From the NCBI RefSeq assembly GCF_000746275.1, contig NZ_JQKX01000013.1:1-64000 (forward strand): a stretch of 64,000 nt of DNA, given 5' to 3'. The notes under the pieces were generated by a model. That model was not told where the DNA came from. It ran no database searches and saw nothing but the letters and a program-made list of their open reading frames with translations. Below, piece after piece: positions 28,449 to 36,558 of the stretch. How positions within the stretch are numbered: the first letter of the stretch is position 1; each line of letters starts with the position of its first letter. This DNA is from Thermopetrobacter sp. TC1 (GTDB taxonomy: Bacteria > Pseudomonadota > Alphaproteobacteria > Rhizobiales > Aestuariivirgaceae). The translations under genes were made by a program, and so were the position numbers.

Positions 28449-28661
28449 ATGAGCGCAAAACGCCAAGACGGGGGCAAGGGAAAGGGGCATGGCGGCACGC
28501 CGCTGTGGCCCTTTCTGCTTATCGCCCTGGCCGGCGCCGTCTATCTCGGCGTGCAGTTCGCGGTCAACCTCTGGCATTCCTGGCTGCTGGCCGGGGCGAT
28601 CGTGGCCGCCGGCATGGCGCTGTTCTGGCTGATCTGGCCGGGCGATGACGATGAGAATTGA
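28449..28661 (+). CDS. small two-helix membrane protein
   Basis: 70 residues: a basic N-terminus (SAKRQDGGKGKGHGG), two membrane helices (LWPFLLIALAGAVYLGVQFAV and LLAGAIVAAGMALFWLIW) and an acidic tail (PGDDDEN). No family is recognised. Its place at the end of the tauE - TIGR02186 - usp operon suggests that it accompanies the permease. Confidence 0.65.
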   Translation: MSAKRQDGGKGKGHGGTPLWPFLLIALAGAVYLGVQFAVNLWHSWLLAGAIVAAGMALFWLIWPGDDDEN

Positions 28662-28686
28662 TCGTGCTTGCGATCGATGTCGAGAC

Positions 28687-29499
28687 TCATTCGAATTCAG
28701 CACAATCGCGGCGCCAGGCGGTCAGGTCCCTGTCCTTGAGGATCATGGATATGCCAAGCATGCGGGCGTAGTGGCAGGCCTGCTCCATGTTCGGGTGTTC
28801 TTCGCGATATTCCGCATCCAGCACCGCGCGCCCCTTGCGGATATAGGGGTACATCTCGCTGCACCAGCCATCATTGTAACAGGCTTCGGTAACGGCGAAA
28901 TCCATGAAACGGGAAAGCCGCCGCGCGAGATCGGGCGCGTTTTTCTGGGCTATGGCAAGGCCCATTCTATGGGCGGCGCGGGTGAGGGCCCGCATGTAGC
29001 GCACGACGTGTTGGCGCCTGATGGGAAAGCCGGTGCGATTCTCATGCAGGTCGATGTTGTCTGCCTCGATGGCATCGAAGCCCATACGCTTGCAGCGGCG
29101 GAAGCGGGCTTTCATGATCGGCAGAAGAATACGCCTTTTGCGGATGTCGAGAAAACGTTCATCGGGCCAGTCGTCATATCGGCGCCCCAGGACCCGGCGA
29201 GGAAAGGCCTTGGCATCCCTGCGCCATTTCTCCCAGGTGCCCACGGAGACGTAGCAGATCAGATAGACGCCCCTTGCCTTGAGTTTTCTGATCTGTTCCC
29301 GCGTGACGAGATCAGGGTCGACATCGAGAATGTCCACCTTGACGGAAAGGTTGATGGGCCGGGAGAGCTGCCAGTCCCAACTGCCCTGCTGTGGGGGAAG
29401 CCGCCAGCGGGAGGATGCGGCATGCGCCGGATTGAGCAGGAGACAGGCAGCGAGGAAGAGCAACACCACGTGGCCATATTCGAGAGCACGACCCTGCAT
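28687..29499 (-). CDS. GH114-like (TM1410-type) exported protein
   Basis: A signal peptide (VVLLFLAACLLLNPAHA) precedes a domain with the glycoside hydrolase 114 / endo-alpha-1,4-polygalactosaminidase-type layout: WDWQLSRPINLSVKVDILDVD, ARGVYLICYVSVGTWEKWRRD, ERFLDIRKRRILLPIMKARF, MGFDAIEADNIDLHENRTGF and LAIAQKNAPDL. The acidic residues in the V-D-IL-D and EADNID segments are the likely active site. Characterised relatives cut galactosamine-rich exopolysaccharide. The start at 29499 (MQGRALEYG) follows AAGGA; a Met 18 codons upstream lacks this signal. It is convergent with the tauE operon. Confidence 0.75.
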   Translation of the reverse strand: MQGRALEYGHVVLLFLAACLLLNPAHAASSRWRLPPQQGSWDWQLSRPINLSVKVDILDVDPDLVTREQIRKLKARGVYLICYVSVGTWEKWRRDAKAFPRRVLGRRYDDWPDERFLDIRKRRILLPIMKARFRRCKRMGFDAIEADNIDLHENRTGFPIRRQHVVRYMRALTRAAHRMGLAIAQKNAPDLARRLSRFMDFAVTEACYNDGWCSEMYPYIRKGRAVLDAEYREEHPNMEQACHYARMLGISMILKDRDLTAWRRDCAEFE

Positions 29500-29549
29500 G
29501 GTTGTTTTCCTTGCTGTCGCAGCGAGCGCCGGAGACCTGTAACGCCAGT

Positions 29550-29612
29550 CCACAAAAATGTGGCCTGGGGTGCCGGCTGATCTGCGGCATGACGACGGTG
29601 ATGTCGTGTGAT
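29550..29612. repeat. palindromic repeat family A, copy 1 (half element)
   Basis: The sequence GGCTGATCTGCGGCATGACG followed by GATGTCGTGTG matches the right half of the fuller copy at 50960-51097 (GGCTGATCTACGGTATGACG, then GTGTCGTGTAGTGTG). It lies upstream of the GH114 gene in the gap before cysG. The remaining AT-rich DNA up to 29715 shows no gene. Confidence 0.55.
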
Positions 29613-29715
29613 TCGAATTATTTCACAGGTTGAATGATTGTTTGGTGTAAAATCAAGACTTGAAAATTGTGCGCTTTAATCATTCCCTGCCATAATTATC
29701 GTACGGTGCGTGCAG

Positions 29716-31167
29716 TCAGAGTGTGCCGGTAAAGCGTCCCTGCGGGAGGGGATCGGCGTTGGCGTCTTCCGATCCGGGTTCGAACCAGGCGAGTTTCTCG
29801 CGCAGGGTGACCACGGTGCCGATGATGATCATGGCCGGGCCGGTGAGTTTTGCAGCCTTCACCTTTTCGGCGATGTTGCGCAGCGTGCCGATGACGACGC
29901 GCTGGCCCGGGCGCGTGCCCTTTTCCACCACGGCGCAGGGAAGATCAGGATCGGCGCCATGCGCGATGAAGGCGGCGGTCAGCTCCGGCAACAGGCGCAG
30001 ACCCATATACACGGCCACGGTCTGATTGGGGCGGATGATGCGCTCCCAATCCAGCTCGACAATGCCGTTGCGTCCGTGGGCGGTCACAAAGAGGCAGCTC
30101 TGGGCGTGATCGCGATGGGTGAGTGGAATGCCGGCATAGGCGGCGCAGCCGGAGGCGGCGGTAATGCCCGGCACCACCTGAAAGGGGATGTGATTTTCCG
30201 CCAGTTTCTCGATTTCCTCGCCGCCGCGGCCGAAGATGAAGGGATCGCCTCCTTTCAAGCGCAGAACGCGCTTGCCCTCCCGGGCCAGACGCACGAGAAG
30301 ATCGGAGATCTGTTCCTGCGGCAGGGCATGATCATCCGGGCGCTTGCCGACATAGATGCGCTCGGCCTCGCGGCGGACAAGATTGAGAATGCCGTCACCA
30401 ATGAGGCGGTCATAAAGAACGACATCGGCCTTCTGCATCAGGCGCAGGGCCTTGAACGTGAGCAGGTCGGGATCGCCGGGGCCGGCGCCGACGAGATAGA
30501 CCTCGCCGCGCACGCCGCTTTTCTCCTCGGCCTCGGCTAGGGCGAGCTCCCGCTCCATGAGTTCTTCCGCTGCGGTTTCATCACCGGCGAAAACATGGGA
30601 GGCCATGGGTCCTTCCAGCGTGCGCTCCCAGAAACGGCGGCGGTTTTCCGGATTTTTCAGGCGCGCCATGACCCGCTCGCGAAACTCTCCGGCGAAGCGG
30701 GCAAGACGGCCATAGGCCGCCGGCAGCATGGTTTCCAGCCGGGCGCGGATCATGCGGGCGAGAATGGGGGAGGCGCCGGATGAGGAAACGGCGACGATGA
30801 GCGGTGTGCGATCGACGATGGAGGGCATGATGAAATCGCACAATTCGGGCCGGTCGGCGACATTGACCGGCACCTTCGCGGCGCGGGCCATCTCGGCGAT
30901 GCGGCGATCATCCTCCTCGTTGCGGCAGGCGGAAAAGGCAAGGACAGCATCCTCGAAATCCGCCGGCTGCGGGCAGCGGGGGAAATGCTCTAGGCGCGGA
31001 TGATCGCGCAGGCCGGCGAAATCGTCCTCGGCCACGGAAGCGGCGAAGAGCTTCACGCGCGCCCCGGCCCGCAAGGCAATCTCGCAGCGGCGGGCGGCGA
31101 CGGTGCCGCCGCCGGCAACGATGACCGTGCGGTCCCTGACATCACGGAAAATGGGGAGGTAGTCCAT
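29716..31167 (-). CDS. cysG: siroheme synthase CysG (fused)
   Basis: The protein makes siroheme from uroporphyrinogen III by two methylations, NAD-dependent dehydrogenation and ferrochelation. The N-terminal half (DYLPIFRDVRDRTVIVAGGGTVAARR, DFIMPSIVDRTPLIVAVSSSGASP) is the dehydrogenase/chelatase. The C-terminal half (VYLVGAGPGDPDLLTFKALRLMQKADVVLYDRLI, LRLKGGDPFIFGRGGEEIE, PGITAASGCAAYAGIPLTHR) is the methyltransferase. 483 residues is a full fusion. Its location facing the dsr operon fits supply of siroheme for DsrAB, where DsrN then amidates it. It lies downstream of the TauD-like gene and two small genes on the same strand. Confidence 0.95.
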   Translation of the reverse strand: MDYLPIFRDVRDRTVIVAGGGTVAARRCEIALRAGARVKLFAASVAEDDFAGLRDHPRLEHFPRCPQPADFEDAVLAFSACRNEEDDRRIAEMARAAKVPVNVADRPELCDFIMPSIVDRTPLIVAVSSSGASPILARMIRARLETMLPAAYGRLARFAGEFRERVMARLKNPENRRRFWERTLEGPMASHVFAGDETAAEELMERELALAEAEEKSGVRGEVYLVGAGPGDPDLLTFKALRLMQKADVVLYDRLIGDGILNLVRREAERIYVGKRPDDHALPQEQISDLLVRLAREGKRVLRLKGGDPFIFGRGGEEIEKLAENHIPFQVVPGITAASGCAAYAGIPLTHRDHAQSCLFVTAHGRNGIVELDWERIIRPNQTVAVYMGLRLLPELTAAFIAHGADPDLPCAVVEKGTRPGQRVVIGTLRNIAEKVKAAKLTGPAMIIIGTVVTLREKLAWFEPGSEDANADPLPQGRFTGTL

Positions 31168-31337
31168 GTTTCCGGTTTATCCCTGACGTCCGGTTTGTCC
31201 CTGACGCGTGTTGCTCCTGCCCTGCGCGCCAGTGAGATCGTTAGCCTTTCGCCGGTGTTTGCGCAATGTGGGGCGCATGACTTCTGCCGCCTGGGCCTTT
31301 AAACCCGTGGCATCCGCGAGAGATGTGGGCGGCGGGT

Positions 31338-31562
31338 TCATTGCCCCTGCGGGGCGACGCGATCGGCCCATTCGGTGAAAAGCCGCGAAAGCCTGCGCGC
31401 ATCCTCGGCATCCAGGCCGATCTGCGTGATGCGCTTGCCTTCCTTGTAGGTCAGGCGCAGGAAGTGCACATCATTGCCGGCATCGACGGCATCCACCTTC
31501 AGCTCACGGCGAAAGGCGGTGACGAACTGATCCAGCGTTTCCACCTTCTCTTCCGGTGTCAT
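31338..31562 (-). CDS. small conserved-looking hypothetical protein
   Basis: 74 residues (MTPEEKVETLDQFVTAFRRE...), soluble, alpha/beta in appearance, with a helix at the N-terminus, a central strand (DVHFLRLTYKEGKRITQIGL) and a final amphipathic helix (DARRLSRLFTEWADRV). The start overlaps the stop of the next small gene by four bases, so both are probably translated together. No family is recognised. It lies between a TauD-like dioxygenase and cysG in a group that faces the dsr operon, so a role in sulfur or siroheme metabolism is possible. Confidence 0.6.
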   Translation of the reverse strand: MTPEEKVETLDQFVTAFRRELKVDAVDAGNDVHFLRLTYKEGKRITQIGLDAEDARRLSRLFTEWADRVAPQGQ

Positions 31563-31807
31563 CGCCCCGCGTCTCCTCCCTTGTCGGTCTGGCCATAGCG
31601 CTTTTTCAGCTCCTCGGTGCGATCGCCCCAGTAAAAGGCCGTTTCCAGCTCAAGATGCCAGTTGGGCGGGGTGTCGGGATAGTCTGGCTTGACGTCAAAC
31701 TCCAGAAACACCTCGCCGCTCTTGGCCACGAGGATCACCAGCTCGCGCAGCTCCTCGAAACGCTCGATCTGCGGATTGGCGATCATCAGTTCGGACAGCT
31801 TGGCCAT
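31559..31807 (-). CDS. small hypothetical protein downstream of the TauD-like gene
   Basis: 82 residues (MAKLSELMIANPQIERFEEL...). The centre contains EVFLEFDVKPDYPDTPPNWHLELETAFYWGDR, rich in acidic and aromatic residues, and the protein ends in a hydrophilic tail. There is no signal peptide or membrane helix and only His as an obvious metal ligand. It starts 35 bases after the TauD-like stop and overlaps the next small gene by four bases. The family is unknown to me. Confidence 0.6.
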   Translation of the reverse strand: MAKLSELMIANPQIERFEELRELVILVAKSGEVFLEFDVKPDYPDTPPNWHLELETAFYWGDRTEELKKRYGQTDKGGDAGR

Positions 31808-31842
31808 GTCGCTTCTTCCCCATGGTTATGGGCATGATCGGC

Positions 31843-32823
31843 TCATGCCGCTTCCAGTAAGCCCGTGTTCAGGATCCGGTTGGAATAGCGGGCGCGATAC
31901 ATCAGGCGGCCGCGCCCCGGTTCGTCCCAGTCCTCAAAAGCGGTGCGCGTGTGCAGCACGTTGTTGCAGACCAGCCCCTGCCCCGGCTGCATGCGCACCC
32001 GGAACAGGAAGGGCTCCTCATCCGATCTCAGAAGATGGCGCAGAAACTCCACGGCCTCAAGGGTGAGCGGGTCGTCCTTCCATATGATGTGACGGCTGCG
32101 TTCGGTATAGCGCATTTGCAGGGCACCGGTGTCCTCATCCACCCAGAAGACGGGACCGCGCGATTCGGGGCGGATGCTGCCATCTTCCTCGCGGAATTCC
32201 GGGATGGTCATGGCATCGGGGGCCATGAGCGCCTCGATATAGCCGGGATTTTCGTCACGCAGGCGGATATAGGCGATTTCGTAATCGAGAAGCTCGTTCT
32301 CGCCGCCGCTTTTGGCCTGACGGGCACAGTGCAGAATCATGGAGCGGATCACCGGAGCGCCGGGCCAGCCGTATTTGTAATAGCCGTCGGTGTGCCAGAG
32401 GATCCTGCGGGTGGTGTAGGGGATAAAGCCATGGCGCGGGCGTTCGTTCTCATCGACAACCTCAATGGCCACCACCTGCTCCTCATCCATGGAGCGGTGC
32501 TCCTCCAGATCGGTCATGCCGAAATGCGCGGCAAAATGGCGCAGGGCGCGCTCAAGCGCCGGACCGGCCTCGCCTGAACGGTCCTGCGTGTCATAGATGG
32601 CCATGTTGGCGCGGCGGCACAGATCGATGATGCGTGCCTTTTCCTGCGGAGAGGGATTCTCAAGATCGGAGACGGGCACGATCATCTCCTGTGGCGATTT
32701 CGGGTGAGCAGCCAGCTTGGCCTGGCGCCAGGCGCGATAGGCCTCCTCATCGGAAAGAGAAAAGGGGCCTGTTTGCGGAATCTTCGGCATTTCGGCATTC
32801 CGGTCGATGTTGGTGTCGGTCAT
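31843..32823 (-). CDS. TauD/TfdA-like Fe(II)/2-oxoglutarate dioxygenase
   Basis: 326 residues of the TauD/TfdA fold. The iron ligands are visible as the HTD motif in RRILWHTDGYYKYG and a distal His in LVCNNVLHTRTAFED, followed by the 2-oxoglutarate-binding Arg in GRGRLMYRARYSN. Family members hydroxylate small acids or sulfonates and release sulfite in the TauD case. Here the gene diverges from dsrA and heads a minus-strand group ending in cysG, which argues for a sulfur-linked role rather than general taurine use. No taurine transporter is present. The start MTDTNIDRNAE (32823) follows GGGGAG; upstream in-frame Met codons are not supported. Confidence 0.85.
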   Translation of the reverse strand: MTDTNIDRNAEMPKIPQTGPFSLSDEEAYRAWRQAKLAAHPKSPQEMIVPVSDLENPSPQEKARIIDLCRRANMAIYDTQDRSGEAGPALERALRHFAAHFGMTDLEEHRSMDEEQVVAIEVVDENERPRHGFIPYTTRRILWHTDGYYKYGWPGAPVIRSMILHCARQAKSGGENELLDYEIAYIRLRDENPGYIEALMAPDAMTIPEFREEDGSIRPESRGPVFWVDEDTGALQMRYTERSRHIIWKDDPLTLEAVEFLRHLLRSDEEPFLFRVRMQPGQGLVCNNVLHTRTAFEDWDEPGRGRLMYRARYSNRILNTGLLEAA

Positions 32824-33045
32824 GGATCCTGTCTCCCCTGAAGCGGTGAATGTGGCATCGTGGCCTGTCCGGGCGCTGTTCCACAGGTTAAGGGGAGCTG
32901 ACAATGATCCAGCGCAGATTGCGCGCTGATCGGCGCATGTCTGTGAAGCGGCACGACAAAATCCTTTCACAATCCGGGAAAAGTGAGCCGGACTTGCTCG
33001 CGCGGGTAGGAGCAATCCGACTTTTTTTGTAAATTATCGGATACG

Positions 33046-33078
33046 CATATTGGAATATGTGAATTCCTTTGCTATAGA
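33046..33078 (+). promoter_or_regulatory. dsr operon promoter with overlapping palindrome
   Basis: TTGGAA (33050-33055) and TATAGA (33073-33078) are separated by 17 bases, a good sigma-70-type promoter that would start near 33085, about 210 bases before dsrA. The -35 hexamer lies inside a perfect dyad CATATT-GG-AATATG (33046-33059), a plausible repressor site. A second dyad CATCGGCGA-TC-TCGCCGATG (33141-33160) lies in the leader and could form an RNA hairpin. The spacer 32824-33293 holds no gene and must also contain the promoter of the divergent dioxygenase. Confidence 0.6.
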
Positions 33079-33293
33079 GCCGCCTGTCGGTTCCGCCAAT
33101 CCGCCTTCCGCGGAGTGGCAAGAGGGACGGGGCCGTGTGGCATCGGCGATCTCGCCGATGGTATCATGCCGGCGCTGTTAGGTTTAGCGACAGGCGTGCT
33201 GGATCATTCAGTTCACACGGAAGCCCTGAGCGGACGGAACCGACTGAAGGGGTCGACCGGTTGCCGCCAGGCCAACTGAAGAGGGAGTGACAG

Positions 33294-34559
33294 ATGGCGA
33301 ACAACGATTTCAAGGTGCACCCGACACCAAAGCTCGACGAGCTGGAGAAGGGGCCGTGGCCGTCCTTCGTGACCGGCCTGAAGCGTCTGCGTGACGCGGG
33401 CAAGCGCTATTCCCCGATGATCAACGACCTTCTGGGCCAGCTCGAGCATTCCTACGAGGAGCGACTCGGCTTCTGGAAGGGGGGCACCATCACGGTCGTG
33501 GGATACGGCGGCGGCGTTATTCCGCGCTTCTCCGAGGTGGCCGACAAGTTCCCGGCGTCTTCGGAGTTTCATACCCTGCGCATCATCCCGCCGGCGGGCT
33601 ATCACTACACCACCGACATCATCCGCAAGATGTGCGACATCTGGGAGGAGTATGGCTCCGGCCTGATCGCCTTCCATGGTCAGTCCGGCGACATCATGTT
33701 CCAGGGCTGCTCCTCCGACAACGTGCAGCCGGCGTTTGACGCCCTGAACGAGCTGGGCTTCGACCTCGGCGGCGCCGGGCCGGCCCTGCGCACCTCCATG
33801 AACTGCGTGGGCCATGCGCGCTGCGAGATGTCCTGCTACGACGAGATCAAGGCGCACCGGATGATCATCAACGAGTATCTCGACGAGATGCACCGTCCGG
33901 CGCTGCCGTACAAGTTCAAGTTCAAGTTCTCCGGCTGCCCGAACGACTGCGTGAACGCCATTCACCGTGCCGACTTCGCCGTGATCGGCACCTGGCGCGA
34001 CGACATGAAGGTCGACCAGGAGAAGGTGAAGGAGTACGTCGAGGAGCTCGGGCGTGACTACATCATCGAGCACGTGATCAACATGTGCCCGACGCGGGCG
34101 CTGAAGCTCAATGATGATGACACGCTGGCCGTCGACAACAAGGCCTGCGTGCGCTGCATGCACTGCCTGAACGTGATGAACCGCGCGCTGAAGCCCGGTG
34201 ATGACAAGGGTGCGGTCATCCTCATCGGCGGCAAGCGCACGCTGAAGATCGGCGACCTGATGGGCACGGTGATCAAGCCCTTCATCAAGCTGGAGACGGA
34301 TGAGGACTTTGAGGCGCTGGTGGAGTTCGCCGGCGAGGTGATCGACTTCTTCGCCGAGAACGCGCTGGAGCATGAGCGCATCGGCGAGACCATTGACCGT
34401 ATTGGTCTGCCGGCGTTCCTGGAGGCCATCGGCGTCGATCCGGATCCGAACATGGTGCTGCATCCGCGTCAGGTCTCCTTCGTCCGCACGGACGACTTCC
34501 AGGCGGAGATGGAGCGCATGCGCGCCAAGAAGGCGGCGAAGAAGGAGGCCGCCGAGTAG
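33294..34559 (+). CDS. dsrA: reverse dissimilatory sulfite reductase, alpha subunit
   Basis: DsrA forms the A2B2 siroheme enzyme that, in sulfur oxidisers, releases sulfite from persulfidated DsrC in the cytoplasm. The siroheme-[4Fe-4S] ligands are in MNCVGHARCEMSCYD (C171, C177) and FSGCPNDCVN (C215, C219). A ferredoxin-type domain with C265 in MCPTRAL and CVRCMHCLNVMN (C285, C288, C291) follows. The 421-residue length fits DsrA. The ribosome-binding site is GAGGGAG. The neighbourhood (dsrEFH present, no dsrD) places the enzyme with the oxidative type. Confidence 0.97.
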   Translation: MANNDFKVHPTPKLDELEKGPWPSFVTGLKRLRDAGKRYSPMINDLLGQLEHSYEERLGFWKGGTITVVGYGGGVIPRFSEVADKFPASSEFHTLRIIPPAGYHYTTDIIRKMCDIWEEYGSGLIAFHGQSGDIMFQGCSSDNVQPAFDALNELGFDLGGAGPALRTSMNCVGHARCEMSCYDEIKAHRMIINEYLDEMHRPALPYKFKFKFSGCPNDCVNAIHRADFAVIGTWRDDMKVDQEKVKEYVEELGRDYIIEHVINMCPTRALKLNDDDTLAVDNKACVRCMHCLNVMNRALKPGDDKGAVILIGGKRTLKIGDLMGTVIKPFIKLETDEDFEALVEFAGEVIDFFAENALEHERIGETIDRIGLPAFLEAIGVDPDPNMVLHPRQVSFVRTDDFQAEMERMRAKKAAKKEAAE

Positions 34560-34652
34560 TCGGCTCCGGCTCTACGGCAGGGATAGCGACAATCAACCGG
34601 CGGAAGCGTTCGGGCTTCCGCCGGAGCAGAGAACCGAACTGGAGGGAAGAAC

Positions 34653-35735
34653 ATGAGCGAAGCTGCGCAGAAGCCGCGCATGCCGGACGAGACGGGTGTG
34701 CCGGATCCGTTTCCCTATATGCATCCGGTGATGAAGAAGAATTACGGACAGTGGGACTATCACTTCCGGCCGCGTCCCGGCGTGCTGTGCCATGTGGCCA
34801 AGTCCGGCGACAAGATCTGGACGGTGCGTGCCGGCACGCAGCGGCAGATGGACGTGTTTACCATCCGCAAGCTGTGCGATCTGGCCGACAAGTACTGTGA
34901 CGGTTACCTGCGCTTCACCACGCGCTCCAACATCGAGTTCCTTCTCGACAAGGAGGAGAATGTCGAGCCGCTGATCGAGGAGCTCAACAAGGAAGGCTTC
35001 CCCGTTGGCGGCACGGGCAACTCCGTTTCCATGGTGTCGCACACGCAGGGCTGGCTGCACTGCGACATTCCGGGCACGGACGCCTCGGGTGTGGTGAAGT
35101 CGTTGATGGACCTCATGTATGAGGAGTTCATCAACGAGGAGATGCCGAACCGCGTGCGCATCACCTCCTCGTGCTGCCAGATCAACTGCGGCGGTCAGGG
35201 CGACATTGCGGTGAACGTGCAGTACACCAAGCCGCCGCGCATCAATCACGAGCTGGTGGCCAACGTCTGCGAGCGTCCGGCGGTGGTGGCGCGCTGCCCG
35301 GTGGCGGCGATCCGTCCGGCCCTGGTGAACGGCAAGCCGTCGCTGGAGGTTGACGAGAAGAAGTGCGTCTGCTGCGGCGCCTGCTATGCGCCGTGCCCGC
35401 CGATGCAGATCAACGGCAAGGAAGAGACGCGCATTGCTGTGTGGGTGGGCGGCAAGCACTCCAACGCCCGTTCCAAACCGCGCTTCCACAAGCTGGTGGT
35501 CGCCGGCCTGCCCAACAATCCGCCGCGGTGGCCGGAAGTGGGCGAGGTGGTGATGAAGATCCTGCGCGCCTACAAGGAGAACGCCAAGGACTGGGAGCGT
35601 ATCGGCGACTGGATCGAGCGCATTGGCTGGCCGCGTTTCTTCGAGCTGATCGATGTGCCGTTCGTGAAGCATCACATCGATACGTGGACCTATGCGCGGC
35701 TGACGCACAATCACTCCACGCACATCCAGTACTGA
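34653..35735 (+). CDS. dsrB: reverse dissimilatory sulfite reductase, beta subunit
   Basis: DsrB carries the catalytically active siroheme of the DsrAB heterotetramer. Conserved cysteines occur in GWLHCDIPGTD (C137) and SSCCQINCGG (C174/C175, C179). The ferredoxin insert is ARCPVAAI and CVCCGACYAPCPPM. 360 residues is normal. The start at 34653 follows GGAGGGAAG. It lies 93 bases after dsrA. A 418-base gap to dsrE follows, longer than the other gaps in the operon. Confidence 0.97.
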   Translation: MSEAAQKPRMPDETGVPDPFPYMHPVMKKNYGQWDYHFRPRPGVLCHVAKSGDKIWTVRAGTQRQMDVFTIRKLCDLADKYCDGYLRFTTRSNIEFLLDKEENVEPLIEELNKEGFPVGGTGNSVSMVSHTQGWLHCDIPGTDASGVVKSLMDLMYEEFINEEMPNRVRITSSCCQINCGGQGDIAVNVQYTKPPRINHELVANVCERPAVVARCPVAAIRPALVNGKPSLEVDEKKCVCCGACYAPCPPMQINGKEETRIAVWVGGKHSNARSKPRFHKLVVAGLPNNPPRWPEVGEVVMKILRAYKENAKDWERIGDWIERIGWPRFFELIDVPFVKHHIDTWTYARLTHNHSTHIQY

Positions 35736-36153
35736 ACATGATGGCCGGGGTGGCCGCAGGGCGCGGTTGCCCCGGTCCTCACTTGCACGGGGCGGCATGG
35801 CCGCCCGGCGGGGAGAGGGAAGGCCGAGAACGATTGCAGGCCCGATGGGCATGAGCGGCCTGAAAGGGGCTGAAGGCATGCAGCGGGCCGGGACGGGTGA
35901 TAAGGGCCTGTCCGAATAGAATAAAAAGAAGGCGAAGAGAAATCGCCTCCGAGAGCATGATGCGCCTTCCGATCAGATCTGTGCGTGTTGGTGGATGATC
36001 TCATGTGGTGGCTGCCACAAGCATCATCCGCTTATCATGCAGGACAATCCCCGCCATGAAGATTGCTGGCTGTGTTTCAAGCGGGACGGAACCTTTTTCT
36101 TGAGGTTTCGGCCGGACATGAAAACGGGTTAGGTCTAACAGGGGATCGAGGCG
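35736..36153. other. long dsrB-dsrE spacer with hairpins
   Basis: This 418-base gap inside the dsr operon holds no convincing gene. Two hairpins are clear: GGGCGGC-ATG-GCCGCCC (35790-35806) and AGGCGA-GAGAAA-TCGCCT (35930-35948). Neither has a downstream T-run, so they are more likely RNA processing or stability structures than terminators. A separate promoter for dsrE cannot be excluded. Confidence 0.5.
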
Positions 36154-36546
36154 GTGAAACTGGGAATCGTAGTTCTCGAAGGACCCTATCAGCACGAGGC
36201 GTCGGACACGGCGTATAACTTCACCGTGGCGGCGCTGGAGAAGGGGCACGAGGTCTTTCGCGTCTTCTTCTATCATGACGGTGTGAACAACGCGACGCGG
36301 CTGATGGTGCCGCCGCAGGATGACCGTCACATCCAGAAGCGCTGGAGCGAGCTTGCCGAGAAACACAATCTGGATCTCGTGGTCTGCGTGGCCGCGGCCC
36401 AGCGGCGCGGTATCCTTGACGAGGACGAGATGAAGCGTCACGGCAAGGATGCCAACAACATCGCGCCGGGCTTTCGCATTTCCGGCCTGGGACAGCTGAT
36501 CGAGGCGGGCATTCAGTGTGACCGCCTGGTGTTCTTCGGCGACTGA
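36154..36546 (+). CDS. dsrE: sulfur carrier/transferase DsrE
   Basis: DsrE is part of the DsrE2F2H2 complex that receives sulfane sulfur and passes it to DsrC. The essential cysteine is present at residue 78 (LVVCVAAAQRRG), the same position as in the characterised purple sulfur bacterial protein. 130 residues, starting with GTG at 36154 after GAGG. dsrF follows after 12 bases. The presence of dsrE separates this oxidative system from that of sulfate reducers. Confidence 0.96.
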   Translation: MKLGIVVLEGPYQHEASDTAYNFTVAALEKGHEVFRVFFYHDGVNNATRLMVPPQDDRHIQKRWSELAEKHNLDLVVCVAAAQRRGILDEDEMKRHGKDANNIAPGFRISGLGQLIEAGIQCDRLVFFGD

Positions 36547-36558
36547 GGGGAGGCGGCC

